Positions 38,727 through 49,816 of a stretch of DNA of 64,000 bases are shown piece after piece. Origin of the DNA: Chloroflexota bacterium. GTDB taxonomy: Bacteria; Chloroflexota; Anaerolineae; Anaerolineales; Anaerolineaceae. Location of the stretch: contig JAAZNC010000034.1 of the NCBI GenBank assembly GCA_012798455.1, forward strand, positions 1 through 64,000, written 5' to 3'. Made by a program: the position numbers and the translations under genes. The notes below the pieces were generated by a model. That model worked only from the letters and a program-made list of their open reading frames with translations, did not search any database and had not been told where the DNA came from. Numbering within the stretch: the first letter of the stretch is position 1; every line of letters begins with the position of its first letter.

Positions 38727-38751
38727 CCAAACACTGAGGATTATAATAATC

Positions 38752-39939
38752 ATGGAGCAAATCGCAGATTTCAAGTTCGATATTCCCACCCGAATAGAGT
38801 TTGGAAATCAGGTTTTCAAAAAACTAGGCAAATTGTGCCGCGGGTATGGAAACAAAGCATTAGTCATTTCATATAAAGATAGAAGTCTACACGCATTCGT
38901 TGAAGAATGCGTGTTTTTATTAAAGGCAGAAAATATTGCAACATGCCTTTTTGAAGAGGTTGAAGCGAATCCCACCCATACCCTAATTAATAAGGGCGCA
39001 GAGCTTGCTTGTTCAGAAGGTTGTGATTTTGTAATTGGATTGGGCGGGGGAAGCGCCATCGATACTGCCAAGGCTGTTTCAGTTGCAACGGTAGAGAAGA
39101 TTGATATCTGGGAGATCGTAGAGGGAAAGGAATTGACTCAAACGCCACTTCCATTAGTGGCAATTCCTACTACATCCGGGACCGGATCAGAGGTTACTCA
39201 ATATGCGGTCATCAGTAATCGTGAATTAAAAAGGAAAGAGGGCTTTGGGAAAAAGGAATTTTATCCGCACTTATCTTTGCTCGACCCATATCTGACGGTT
39301 GGAATGCCATCTTCTATCACAGCTGCCACTGGATTGGATGCACTGACCCATGCCATTGAAGCTTATACGACTCGTTTGGCTAACCCATTAAGTGATCTGC
39401 TGGCGGAAAAAGCGATTCAACTGGTGGCAGATAATCTGCGTACGGCGGTGTATTCCGGACAAAACATGCAGTCACGCTACAACATGATGCTAGCAAGCAT
39501 GCTAGCAGGAATGGCGATTACTCACGCTGACACTTCCCTGGCGCATGTCATCGGTGAAGCAATTGGAGCAGTGTTCAATACCAATCACGGGCTCACTGTC
39601 GCACTCACATTGCCTGCGGTGATGGAATACAACTGTTTTACTAATCTTGATAAATTTGCAAACATCTCTGCTTTGATGGGTGAGGCAGTTAACCACCTTG
39701 CTCCGCGCGATGCTGCTTTGCTGGCGTCTTCTGCAGTACGGAAACTGATTGGGGATGTCAATGTTCCGACTTGTTTGGCGGAGATGGGAGTGAAAAGAGA
39801 TGAAACGGTGCTTGATCTATGTAGCCGTCCTGGCTGGGATGCAACAAATCTTCGTTCCGCGAAGAGGGCGGATTTTCAGGACTTGATTGAAGGAAGTTTA
39901 TCTCCGGAATTGTCTTACTGGAAGATAACAACAAAATAG
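38752..39939 (+). CDS. Iron-containing alcohol dehydrogenase
   Basis: FVIGLGGGSAIDTAKAVS; PTTSGTGSEVT; GLDALTHAIEAY; NHGLTVALTLPAVM. Confidence 0.93.
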   Translation: MEQIADFKFDIPTRIEFGNQVFKKLGKLCRGYGNKALVISYKDRSLHAFVEECVFLLKAENIATCLFEEVEANPTHTLINKGAELACSEGCDFVIGLGGGSAIDTAKAVSVATVEKIDIWEIVEGKELTQTPLPLVAIPTTSGTGSEVTQYAVISNRELKRKEGFGKKEFYPHLSLLDPYLTVGMPSSITAATGLDALTHAIEAYTTRLANPLSDLLAEKAIQLVADNLRTAVYSGQNMQSRYNMMLASMLAGMAITHADTSLAHVIGEAIGAVFNTNHGLTVALTLPAVMEYNCFTNLDKFANISALMGEAVNHLAPRDAALLASSAVRKLIGDVNVPTCLAEMGVKRDETVLDLCSRPGWDATNLRSAKRADFQDLIEGSLSPELSYWKITTK

Positions 39940-39951
39940 AAGAGGAAGATC

Positions 39952-40965
39952 ATGAAAGCTGCTGTTTTGTATTCTGCAGGGGATATACGCGTAGAAGAAA
40001 AGCCTATCCCTCAACCGAAATCCGGTGAGGTCTTGATCAAGATACATGCTTGCGGGGTTTGTGGAACAGATGATGCTCTTAACAAAGGCGAATACCCTGC
40101 AAATTATCCGGTGATTATAGGGCATGAGTTCTCTGGAGAGATCATTGAAGTTGGCGAATCGGTCACGGCATTTAAGGTAGGTGATAGAGTGACAGTAGAC
40201 CCAAATCGCACCTGCCATAAGTGTTATTTTTGCCGGAGTGGTTTGGAGCATTTATGCGATAACTTGCAATCAATGGGTGTGCACATTGATGGCGCAGATG
40301 CGGAATACTGCGTGATGCTTGAGAGCAATATTTATAAGATCGGGGATGCAATATCATATGAAGAAGCGGCGTTTTGCGAACCTTTAGCCTGTGCTATCCA
40401 CGGTACGGACTTGGCAAAAATAAAAGTAGGTGATGCTGTGTTGATCATCGGAGCTGGTGGCATGGGGAATCTTATAACACAATGCGTGAAAAATTCCGGT
40501 GCTTCAACCATCATTGTCAGTGAGCCGATTGCAAAGCGTCGAGACCTTGCTCTGTCAAATGGGGCTACCCATGTTGTTGATCCATTGAACACGAACCTGC
40601 TAACCGAAATTAAGAAAATTCGACCCATGGGGATGGATGTGGTTTTTGAGGTTGCGGGAATTTCGAGAGAACAAGCTGCTTGTCCTTCTTATACGCGAAA
40701 AGGTGGAACGATCGTCTTTTTTGGATGCAGTCCTAAAGACAAGTTTATTCAGATCAATCCTTTTGACATTAATGAGAATGAACAAAGAATCCTGGGTTCT
40801 TTCAATAATCAATTTGCAACCGGGAGAGCGGTGGATATGTTGGTGAACAAGAAGATCAGGGTAGATAACCTGATCTCGCATCGTTTCGCTCTTGATAATT
40901 ATCTGGATGTTTTCAGTGTCTTCGGAACAAAAGACTCTGTGAAACTAATGGTCCTTATGGACTGA
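39952..40965 (+). CDS. Zinc-dependent alcohol dehydrogenase (MDR family)
   Basis: CGVCGTDDALNKGEYPANYPVIIGHEFSGEI; GDRVTVDPNRTCHKCYFCRSGLEHLC. Confidence 0.94.
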   Translation: MKAAVLYSAGDIRVEEKPIPQPKSGEVLIKIHACGVCGTDDALNKGEYPANYPVIIGHEFSGEIIEVGESVTAFKVGDRVTVDPNRTCHKCYFCRSGLEHLCDNLQSMGVHIDGADAEYCVMLESNIYKIGDAISYEEAAFCEPLACAIHGTDLAKIKVGDAVLIIGAGGMGNLITQCVKNSGASTIIVSEPIAKRRDLALSNGATHVVDPLNTNLLTEIKKIRPMGMDVVFEVAGISREQAACPSYTRKGGTIVFFGCSPKDKFIQINPFDINENEQRILGSFNNQFATGRAVDMLVNKKIRVDNLISHRFALDNYLDVFSVFGTKDSVKLMVLMD

Positions 40966-40992
40966 ATGAAATTATTTCAAATCTTAGGAGTA

Positions 40993-42051
40993 ATGATGGA
41001 TATTGAAACTTTTGAAAAACAAGCTTTGCAAAGCCTCCTTTTCACCGCCCCAGTTCTCGGCGATGATATGGGACGTTTCCTTAAAGAAAAATCAACGATG
41101 ATTAAGGAGTTGGCAACACAAGCAATCGATGAGAGCGTGGAGCATATTTATTGGGTGGGAGCAGGAAATTCAAGAGTCAACTTATTGTCAGGTAAAGAAT
41201 TGATGGATCGATTTACAAATATACCCAGTGATTGTTATTGTTCTTATGAATTTATGTGGCGTTCGCCTGAGCGATTAGGAAAGAACGCCTGGGTGTTTTT
41301 GGCATCTTTTTCAGGCGCAACGGAAGACACGGTAGAGGCTCTACGATATGCAAAAAATAGAGGAGCCAAGACCATCGCTTTTGTGGATAAGGCGAATTCC
41401 CTCATGGGAAGAGAAGCAGATATCGTGATCGATTACACATCCAAAGGATTATACATTCTTCCATTGGCGGGTTCCTTTTTATTCGTACTCGAATTGGCAA
41501 AGAAGTTGGGTAATTCTAAAGCAGCCGCTCTTATCAAAGGATTGAATGAGATTCCGGCTTTATTGAAAAAACAATATGTAGAAGAAAAAACACTCGCGAA
41601 AGAATCGGCAGAAAAATTCCGTGGGCAAGAAATGATCTATACCCTTGGAACGGGACCATTATATGGTTTGGCATATAAGTTTGGGTTAACTGTTTTCATG
41701 GAGAATATGCGTGTGAATGGTTCTTTTATGGAAACGGCAGAATTTCGCCATGGACCAGCCGAAATGTTCGATCGTCATAAACCTGCTTTTGTGATTTTGG
41801 TAGGTACGGATGAATCGCGTCCTGTTTCTGAACGGGTAATCAAATTGATTGAACATGAAAACTCTCCTCTCCTAATTTTCGACGCAAAGAAATACCATGT
41901 AGATCCTTTGTTGGAACCGTTTGTCTTGATGATTCCCTTGCAGTGGTTCGCCATCTATTCAGCTTATATCCGGGGCATCTATGATCTGGATGAAAGAGTT
42001 TTGATGGGACATGGCATTATGGGGAAAGGTTCAGGAGTTACTTGGCCATAA
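40993..42051 (+). CDS. SIS-domain sugar isomerase/deaminase-like protein
   Basis: IYWVGAGNSRVNLLSGKEL; ASFSGATEDTVEALRYA; EFRHGPAEMFDRH. Confidence 0.88.
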   Translation: MMDIETFEKQALQSLLFTAPVLGDDMGRFLKEKSTMIKELATQAIDESVEHIYWVGAGNSRVNLLSGKELMDRFTNIPSDCYCSYEFMWRSPERLGKNAWVFLASFSGATEDTVEALRYAKNRGAKTIAFVDKANSLMGREADIVIDYTSKGLYILPLAGSFLFVLELAKKLGNSKAAALIKGLNEIPALLKKQYVEEKTLAKESAEKFRGQEMIYTLGTGPLYGLAYKFGLTVFMENMRVNGSFMETAEFRHGPAEMFDRHKPAFVILVGTDESRPVSERVIKLIEHENSPLLIFDAKKYHVDPLLEPFVLMIPLQWFAIYSAYIRGIYDLDERVLMGHGIMGKGSGVTWP

Positions 42052-42080
42052 GCAACTCGTGATGATTAGATGAGAAAACA

Positions 42081-44407
42081 ATGAAAGAATACAACGATAC
42101 GATTCGATTGGGATGCACAAAAAAGTCTGTTTGCGTGGGATTCGATGAATATGCGATTCCTTATATCAGTGCACAAACCGATTACGATGCTTGGTTCACC
42201 CTTGGTTTTTTGCAGGGAAAAAACCGCACTTTTCAGCTTGAATATTATAAACGGCAGGCAAATGGGGAGCTTGCTGAAGCATTTGGTGAAAAATTCATTC
42301 CTGCTGACAAACTCATGCGTACGATCGGGCTATCGCGTATCGCAAAAAAATATTTATCTCATCTGGATGATGATGTCTATGAAATGTTGAATGCTTTCAG
42401 TAATGGTATCAATTATGGCATCGACTATCGTGATCAATATCCTGAAAATGAGTTTGAAATCCTCAATTTTGCGCCATCCAAATATTCTATTCAGATGTTC
42501 TTTCTATTCAATTATTTCTTGCTTTCTCGTTGACCCACTGGCTCGGAAAATTGACCCGATTTCTGATTCTACAAAAAGAATCAGCGGAAGTGGTGAATAA
42601 GTTAGATCCGCCTTTTGCAGCCTGGAATTACTTGATCAAACCAGTGGGTGAAAAGGCAGAAGTGGATGATGGAGAACTTTATCGCGAATTGGTAGAGGTA
42701 AAAAAAACACTGAATAAAAAGGGCGCATCCAATAACTGGTGTGTATCTGCCGATCGTTCGACCAGCGGTTTTCCGATTGTGGCAAATGACCCGCATTTAG
42801 GAGCTGATATACCGGCTCCGTGGTATTTTGCCAATGTAAAAGGAGAAACGTTTCATATCTGTGGAGCATGTTATCCCGGTTCCCCTGTGTTCTTCTCGGG
42901 TCACAATGGGTCTGTGGCATGGAGCATGACGGCTGCCTTTATTGATAATGTAGATCTCTATTTGGAAAAACTGGATGAGCGGGGTTCCGCAACACTTACG
43001 GATGGGAAATATATTCCATGCGATGTGCTGGAAGAAGAGATCCGGGTCAAGGGCAAGGATCCGATCGAATTGAAAATCTTGGAAACCAAACATGGACCAC
43101 TCTTGAATTCGGCTTTTTCATTTAGTGATGATCCGCTTTTATCCTTCTGCGCCAGTTGGGCAACCCCAAAACCGATCCGTGGCTTTTTCTGTATCCAACA
43201 TTGTAAAGATGTGAAAGAGGTGAAAAAGGAGTTTGAGTATTGGTCTCTTACCTCTACCAACCTGGTTATGTCAGATGTGCAAGGCAATATCTGTTGGCAG
43301 TTGTGTGGTGAAATTCCGATCAGAAGAAAAACAAAAGGGATGTTGCCAATGCCAGGTTGGGATTCGGCATATGATTGGGAGTTCGATCCGCTTCCTTTTA
43401 GCGAGAATCCTTATATCTTGAATCCGGAAGAGGGATTTATAGCAACTGCCAACAATCGACACTCTAAGATGAAAGATGAACCTTATACCGGTAGAGATTT
43501 TATTGATGGATACCGGCATGCCCGGATAATTAATTTGCTAAAAACCAAGCAGAAGTGGTCCGTATCTGATTTCATAACTATGCAGCAAGATCAGTATTCC
43601 ACAGTATGGGAACAGATTCGTGGAAAGGTCCTTGCGATTTCACCGCAAAATCATGCAGTAGAAGAGGCACTTCAGATATTGGGTGATTGGGATGGTTTTA
43701 TGCGCTCTGATTCAACTGCCACCTTGATCCATGAATTTTTCATTGCGGAATTGACCCCAAAGATCATCCGTGAAATAGCTCCTGGTAGTGTAACTATGAT
43801 CTACGATACTTATAATCCAGCGATTGGGTCAGCCTGTTTTGCCATGAGCCGCATCAGCCAGATCGTTCAATTCATTAATGATCAACCAGGGGATATGTTT
43901 GAGGGAAACTGGCAGAAATTGCTCCATGATGCTCTTGAGGTTGCAATGCAAAAAATAATGGAGGACCTTGGTACAGATGTATCACATTGGCAGTGGGGAA
44001 CGTATCGTCCACTTGTTTTGCGACATCCCCTAGTGCGCAATCTGGATGATTTCAGAGCAGAAGAATGCTGCAAACGGTGGAATCTTGGTCCAATTCCATG
44101 GGGCGGGAATGAACAAACCCTATCAGTAGCAGCGGGAAGCATATTGAATCCGAAGATTGCTCCTGATTTTATTCCGAATCTGCGCAGCGTGATTGAGGTT
44201 GGGAATTGGGATTGTAATAATTTCGCGCTGGCTGGTGGTCAATCGGAAAATCCATACTCACCACATTATCATGATCTGTTCGACGAATGGAAGAATGGGA
44301 AAGGAATCACTATTGCGTGGTCGAAATCCAAAGTTGCTGAGATGGTCAAAGAAAATCTTTTGATTCGATCCAATAATCATACATTAAAGGAAATGATTGA
44401 TGACTAA
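42081..44407 (+). pseudogene. Penicillin acylase-like Ntn hydrolase interrupted by a frameshift
   Basis: ORF 42081-42533 encodes the N-terminal part and ORF 42530-44407 the rest (GASNNWCVSADRSTSGFPIVANDPHLGADIPAPWY); homology-like text continues across a -1 frame change near 42500-42530. Confidence 0.8.
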
Positions 44408-45395
44408 ATTGTCAGATCGAAAAGATCTACATATCGGTTCAAAATTTATTATAAAAGAAGAGTTAGTGAAGCATGGTATTGCTGCTTTACCTATCATCAT
44501 AGTTTTATTAGCATCTTTAATTATTGGATTGAGGGTCCCAAATTTTCTGACCGCAAGAAATGTGATCAATATTTTAGAGCAGTCGAGTGCGATTGGGTTA
44601 ATGGCTATCGGACTGTCTTTTGTTTTTATTGTTGGTGGAATGGATATATCGATTGCTGCGAATATGGGATTGAGTGGGATTGTCGGTGCGGTATTGATGC
44701 GGATAGGGCTACCCCCTGCACTTGCTTGTGTTGTTATGATATTGGCTGGTACATTGATTGGTATGATCAATGGCTTTGCAGTTGCGTATTTAGGAATGAT
44801 CCCGTTTGTTGTTACACTTTCAATGATGTATGTGGCTGCTGGTGCGTCAGTTTATCTTACTGAGGCGACCAGCATTTCAGGTCTCCCTGAGATATTTGTC
44901 AATACCATCATGATGCGAATTTGGAAAATTCCCTTGCCTGTCATTGTGGTTGTTATTTTCTCAATTACGGCTACCAAATTCATGCGCTCAAGTTATTTGG
45001 GCAGATGGGTTTACGCAGTTGGGACAAACATCAAGGCTGCAGAAATTGCGGGTATACCCGTGCGAGGGGTTAAGTTCTGGGCGTATGCATTAGCAGGTTC
45101 ATTTGCGGGATTAACAGCGATTCTTAATACGGCTCGTTTAGCATCCGCATCTGCCACAATGGGTACTTCAGTGATTGTATTGGATGTGGCAAGTTCTGCT
45201 GTTGTGGGTGGGGTGAGTATGTATGGGGGTGTGGGCACTCCACTGGGAGCAGTGATTGGGGCTTTGCTCATAACTCTCATTAGCAACAGCATGAATATGA
45301 TTGGTGTATCTTATTACCTTACCTTAGTAGTCAAAGGGTTTGTGATTATTGCGTTTATCGGATTTGATTATTGGATTAGGAGAGGAAATGAATAA
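44397..45395 (+). CDS. Sugar ABC transporter permease (RbsC/AraH type)
   Basis: Multi-TM; ALAGSFAGLTAILNTARLASASATMG; VGGVSMYGGVGTPLGAVIGALLI. Confidence 0.92.
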   Translation: MMTKLSDRKDLHIGSKFIIKEELVKHGIAALPIIIVLLASLIIGLRVPNFLTARNVINILEQSSAIGLMAIGLSFVFIVGGMDISIAANMGLSGIVGAVLMRIGLPPALACVVMILAGTLIGMINGFAVAYLGMIPFVVTLSMMYVAAGASVYLTEATSISGLPEIFVNTIMMRIWKIPLPVIVVVIFSITATKFMRSSYLGRWVYAVGTNIKAAEIAGIPVRGVKFWAYALAGSFAGLTAILNTARLASASATMGTSVIVLDVASSAVVGGVSMYGGVGTPLGAVIGALLITLISNSMNMIGVSYYLTLVVKGFVIIAFIGFDYWIRRGNE

Positions 45396-46908
45396 TTCAC
45401 ACTTCAAACTCTCTATGCAGAATATAGTCAAAGAATTTCCAGGAGTGAAAGCTCTTGATAAAGTTAATTTTGAGATTGAACAGGGGAAGATTATGGCATT
45501 GATTGGTGCGAATGGTGCCGGAAAAAGTACGTTAATGAATATTTTGGGGGGAATCCATCAGCAAGATACCGGAGAGATTCTAATTAATGGAAAAATAATC
45601 ACAATTAAAGATCCTCTCGATGCTTCAAAAAAGGGAATTGCTTTTGTTCATCAAGAATTGACTGCGCTTTCAAAACTGCGAATCATGGATAATATGTTGA
45701 TTAATGATTATCCAACCAAACTGGGATTGATCGATGATTCAGAAGCCAAAGTAATATGTAAAAAAATCCTAAAAAGGATAGGTAGCGATCTGGCTCCAGA
45801 AGACTTAATGGAAGATATTGGACCTGGCGATCAGCAAATGATCGAGATTGCCAGAGCTTTAGTACATAAACCCAAACTTATTCTGTTCGATGAACCCACT
45901 TCCTCATTATCGAAAAAAGAAAAAGACAATCTATTTAAAGTCATAAAGAAACTGAGAGAAGATGGCGTTGCTGTTGTATACATTACTCATTTACTAGATG
46001 AAATATATGGATTATGTGATGAAGTTATGGTGATGCGAAATGGTAGGGTTGTCAGTTCGGGTTTAATTGATGAATTTCCGAAAGACAGAATTATCTGTGA
46101 TTTATCTGGAGAAGATGGACGAAAAAAGAATGTGACTAAGAAGTCATTCATAGTAAAAGACGATGTAGTTCTCGTAGTAGAAGATTTAAATCGCAGTGGG
46201 ATCTTGCATGATATCAATCTTAGCCTTAATAAAGGAGAGGTTCTGGGGATATGGGGATTAATGGGATCCGGTCGCACTGAATTGGTGCGTGCATTAGTGG
46301 GGTTGGACCCCATAGAATCTGGAACTATTTATTCTATTTGTGATGGTCATAAAAAACAGATTGCCCCCCATGATCTAAGGCAATTGGTCGGTTTGGTAAC
46401 TGAGGACCGCCGCAATGAAGGGCTTTTTCAACCGATGACAGTTGCTATCAACTTATCTATTGCGAATCTAAAGGCTTTTCTTGGAAAATCAGGAGTTTTT
46501 ATTGATAGAAAGAAAGAAAAAAATGAAGTCGAGAAAACCATAAAAAAATTAAACATTGTTGTTTCCAGCCAATCTCAACAAGTAAGAACGCTAAGTGGTG
46601 GAAATCAACAAAAAGTGATCTTGGGAAGGTGGTTACAGCGTAATCCAGAGTTATTTTTCCTTGACGAACCAATAAAAGGCATTGATGTCAATGCGAAGGC
46701 TGAGGTAAAGAACATTATTCACGAGTTAACGATCAGCGGAAAGTCTATTCTGATTATTTCTTCTGAAATTGAAGAGTTACTTGGTTTCTGTGATCGGTAT
46801 TTAGTGATGAACAGGGGAAGTATAACCGCGGAATTTCCACATACAGCTACCAAGGAGCAATTAATGGAAGCATCGCTAAGTGCAAGAGAAAAGGGGATTA
46901 TGCAATGA
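45388..46908 (+). CDS. Sugar ABC transporter ATP-binding protein (RbsA/MglA type)
   Basis: IGANGAGKSTLMNIL; second half LSGGNQQKVILGRWL; EDRRNEGLF. Confidence 0.94.
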   Translation: MNNSHFKLSMQNIVKEFPGVKALDKVNFEIEQGKIMALIGANGAGKSTLMNILGGIHQQDTGEILINGKIITIKDPLDASKKGIAFVHQELTALSKLRIMDNMLINDYPTKLGLIDDSEAKVICKKILKRIGSDLAPEDLMEDIGPGDQQMIEIARALVHKPKLILFDEPTSSLSKKEKDNLFKVIKKLREDGVAVVYITHLLDEIYGLCDEVMVMRNGRVVSSGLIDEFPKDRIICDLSGEDGRKKNVTKKSFIVKDDVVLVVEDLNRSGILHDINLSLNKGEVLGIWGLMGSGRTELVRALVGLDPIESGTIYSICDGHKKQIAPHDLRQLVGLVTEDRRNEGLFQPMTVAINLSIANLKAFLGKSGVFIDRKKEKNEVEKTIKKLNIVVSSQSQQVRTLSGGNQQKVILGRWLQRNPELFFLDEPIKGIDVNAKAEVKNIIHELTISGKSILIISSEIEELLGFCDRYLVMNRGSITAEFPHTATKEQLMEASLSAREKGIMQ

Positions 46909-47870
46909 AGAATACAAACATATTAATTAACCGTTTACTTAAATATGGATTGTATTTTGCATTACTAATCATCATTGTATTTTTTGCTTATATTGCTCCG
47001 AGTTTTATCACAGCCAATAACTTCATTGATATGTTACATACCTTAGCCCCAAATCTAATAATGATCTCAGGATTGACTTTTGTTGTCCTAACCGGTGCGA
47101 TCGATTTTTCAGTAGGCTCGATTGCATTTTTGGCTGCTTCCATTGGCACTTACTTGATGGTTGTTCAGAAAGTTCCGCTGATAATAACTTTGCCAGTGAT
47201 TGTGTTAAGTGCAATGATCGCAGGATTCCTAAATGGGATCATTGTTGAAGTAATCAAAGTAAACCCATTGATCACAACTTTCGGCACAATGCTGGCATAT
47301 CGTGGATTGGGCTACATGATTGGAGGTGCAAAATATACTCCTATTCCTGAATCTTTAGCGCAACTACATAATGTCAAAATTGGATTTTTATATATGGATA
47401 CCGCAGTGGCAATTTTGATTGTTGTAATTCTTTATTTGATCCAATATAGAACGGTATTTGGAAGGCACTTGATGGCAGTGGGGAATGATCGTGAGAACGC
47501 AAAAAAATTGGGTGTAAAAACTTCATCTATAAGTATTAGAGCTTTTGTTATTTCGGGTTTTTTCGCTGGTTTTGGGAGCATTTTTTATATGATACAAGGT
47601 GGATATATGACACCTAGAATGGGGCAGGGACTGGAATTTACTGGGATTGCAATAGTAGTGATTGGTGGGATTAGTCTTTTTGGTGGAGAAGGATCAATCT
47701 TAGGTTTACTGACCGGGATCTTTACATTTTATATTGTGGAAAATGGGCTCCAGCATATAGGTGTGTCACCGTATATCTATCCCTTTCTACGTGGCGGTAT
47801 CATATTCCTTGCAATGTATGCGGATTCATTGAAAACGAAATTTCATTCTTTACGGAAAATCCGGACATAG
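46905..47870 (+). CDS. Sugar ABC transporter permease (RbsC type)
   Basis: VVLTGAIDFSVGSIAFLAA; VIGGISLFGGEGSILG. Confidence 0.93.
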   Translation: MKNTNILINRLLKYGLYFALLIIIVFFAYIAPSFITANNFIDMLHTLAPNLIMISGLTFVVLTGAIDFSVGSIAFLAASIGTYLMVVQKVPLIITLPVIVLSAMIAGFLNGIIVEVIKVNPLITTFGTMLAYRGLGYMIGGAKYTPIPESLAQLHNVKIGFLYMDTAVAILIVVILYLIQYRTVFGRHLMAVGNDRENAKKLGVKTSSISIRAFVISGFFAGFGSIFYMIQGGYMTPRMGQGLEFTGIAIVVIGGISLFGGEGSILGLLTGIFTFYIVENGLQHIGVSPYIYPFLRGGIIFLAMYADSLKTKFHSLRKIRT

Positions 47871-47947
47871 AAAAAAGGAGGTGTGTATCAATCGTTTATT
47901 TAATAGAGAAGTTGTAATTAAAAATAGAAAGATATAGAGAGGAAGAA

Positions 47948-49003
47948 ATGCGTAAAAATAGAATCAAAATATTTACCGGTCTCCTGATTTTCGTTCTTGT
48001 CTTTGTTGCATGCACTACTGCAGCAGCTGAAACATCTGGAGCAGATGAAACGGTATCAGAAGAGCCAACCGCGAAAAGTGAAATAACGATAGGATTATCG
48101 TGGAATCGCAAAGACCTACAATTGATCGAAGCCTGGGAAGACTATATGGCTTTGCACGCTAAAGCTCTAGAAGACGAAAAAGGAGTAACGATCAATTGGG
48201 TTATCAATGTCGCTGATGGCGATGTGACTCGTCAGGCATCCAATATTGAAGACCTGATCAGTCAGGGTGTCGATGTGATAATTGCTCGGGCGGAAGATGG
48301 AGCAGCCATTTGTGCTTCTTATAATGCCGCAAAAGAAGCCGGAATTCCTTTTATCACTTTTGATCGAGAGGCACAAGGTTGCACAGTAGATGCACATGTT
48401 GGTGCTGATTCATTTAATCAGGCGGTTTCTGCCGGTGAAGCTTTCGCTGACCTGTTAGAAGCGAATGGTGTGAAAGGCAAATGCATTGAATTGCTTGGTG
48501 ACTTGCGAGATCAGAATGCAGTCAATCGCTCTGAAGGTTGGGCTAAGGTTGAAGCAGAACGTGGCGCATGGGAGACTGTGCTTCAAGTTCCCACAGAATA
48601 CAATCCCGATATTTTCATCTCGGGCACAAAAAATGGTTTTGCATCCAATCCTGATGTGAACTGTATGTTTATTGTTACTGATGCCGGTTGGGGACTGGTA
48701 CAGAATGCACTCGATGAAATTGGCAAGCTGGCTAAAACCGGAGAAGAAGGACATATTTGGATTGCATCACAGGACGTTGACATTCCAGGATACCAGGGTT
48801 TGATGGAAGGTTACATGGATGTTAGCACTTCTTATGATGCATATTATCATGCCCTCGAAGTGGTAAAAGCAGCCTATACATTGGCGATGGGTGAATCATT
48901 GGAAAATAATATTATTTTGGTGCCTGGACGTGTAGTTACTAGCGAGAACGTCCGTGACACTACAGATTTATGGGCACGCGATTACGGGGATTATCAAGAA
49001 TAG
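47948..49003 (+). CDS. Sugar ABC transporter substrate-binding protein (periplasmic-binding family 1/RbsB type)
   Basis: Lipobox FVACTTAA; ASNIEDLISQGVDVIIARAEDGAAICASYNAAKEAGIPFITFDR. Confidence 0.92.
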   Translation: MRKNRIKIFTGLLIFVLVFVACTTAAAETSGADETVSEEPTAKSEITIGLSWNRKDLQLIEAWEDYMALHAKALEDEKGVTINWVINVADGDVTRQASNIEDLISQGVDVIIARAEDGAAICASYNAAKEAGIPFITFDREAQGCTVDAHVGADSFNQAVSAGEAFADLLEANGVKGKCIELLGDLRDQNAVNRSEGWAKVEAERGAWETVLQVPTEYNPDIFISGTKNGFASNPDVNCMFIVTDAGWGLVQNALDEIGKLAKTGEEGHIWIASQDVDIPGYQGLMEGYMDVSTSYDAYYHALEVVKAAYTLAMGESLENNIILVPGRVVTSENVRDTTDLWARDYGDYQE

Positions 49004-49019
49004 TTCGAAGGGATGCCGA

Positions 49020-49055
49020 GGGGTACAACCTATATGGGTTGTACCCCCCTATTTC
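49020..49055. terminator. Bidirectional terminator between convergent operons
   Basis: ggggtacaacc-tatat-gggttgtacccc followed by cctatttcatttt. Confidence 0.75.
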
Positions 49056-49066
49056 ATTTTACTCCA

Positions 49067-49813
49067 TTATACATAGAATATTCTATCGCTGTACTGTTTG
49101 AGTAATGCGGTGTTATGCTCAGTACCCCCATCCACGTTCGCAGCAATGAATACCGGTGGTGTGATCCCTTTTTCCAGCAATTTTTCTATGGTTGCTGTTG
49201 TCAGGCAGTGCATAATGGCTATGCTGGTGATCCCTGAAGCGGGGGTGAATTTGGTTTTCAATCCTTCAATTGAAAGCATAGCATCCCCCTTATCGACTTT
49301 ATTATCAATGACAACATCGGCAAATTCAAACATTTTCTTTCCCGAAGAATGGCGGGACCCCACGCCTTGCGTATATTTTTGGGAGGTGATGCCGACGACC
49401 TTGATGCCTCTCTCTTTGGCAATTTGAGCCATTTCAATGGGAACTGCATTGCGCCCGGAAACGGAGATGATGATGAGAACGTCTCCTGATTGGATGGGCT
49501 GATTATCAAGGATGATCTTGGCGTATCCGCTCATTTTTTCCATGGCTGATGTCATGGTATTGGGATGAACATCCAGGTGTGCGATGCCAGGTGCATAGAT
49601 GGGATTCATCAACATCAACCCGCCGGCTCGATAAACCACATCCTGAATGGGCAGCGAGGAATGGGTACACCCAAACCCAAAAAGTCGGTTACCTTTTTCG
49701 ATTGCATCTGCCATCAATGAGGCGGCTTTGTCGATGGCAGTTTCTTCTTCGTTATTGATCTTGTTCAGGAGTTCAATTACCCCTTCAATATATTTTCGAG
49801 TCAAAGTTGACAT
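49067..49813 (-). CDS. SIS-domain containing protein
   Basis: GNRLFGFGCTHSSLPIQDVVYRAGGLMLMNPI; VLIIISVSGRNAVPIEMAQIAKERG. Confidence 0.88.
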   Translation of the reverse strand: MSTLTRKYIEGVIELLNKINNEEETAIDKAASLMADAIEKGNRLFGFGCTHSSLPIQDVVYRAGGLMLMNPIYAPGIAHLDVHPNTMTSAMEKMSGYAKIILDNQPIQSGDVLIIISVSGRNAVPIEMAQIAKERGIKVVGITSQKYTQGVGSRHSSGKKMFEFADVVIDNKVDKGDAMLSIEGLKTKFTPASGITSIAIMHCLTTATIEKLLEKGITPPVFIAANVDGGTEHNTALLKQYSDRIFYV

Positions 49814-49816
49814 GTG

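Noticed and set aside
42480-42535. Programmed -1 frameshift in the acylase gene
   Set aside because: No canonical X_XXY_YYZ slippery heptamer in the relevant frame and no obvious stimulatory structure; mutation or sequencing error is simpler.
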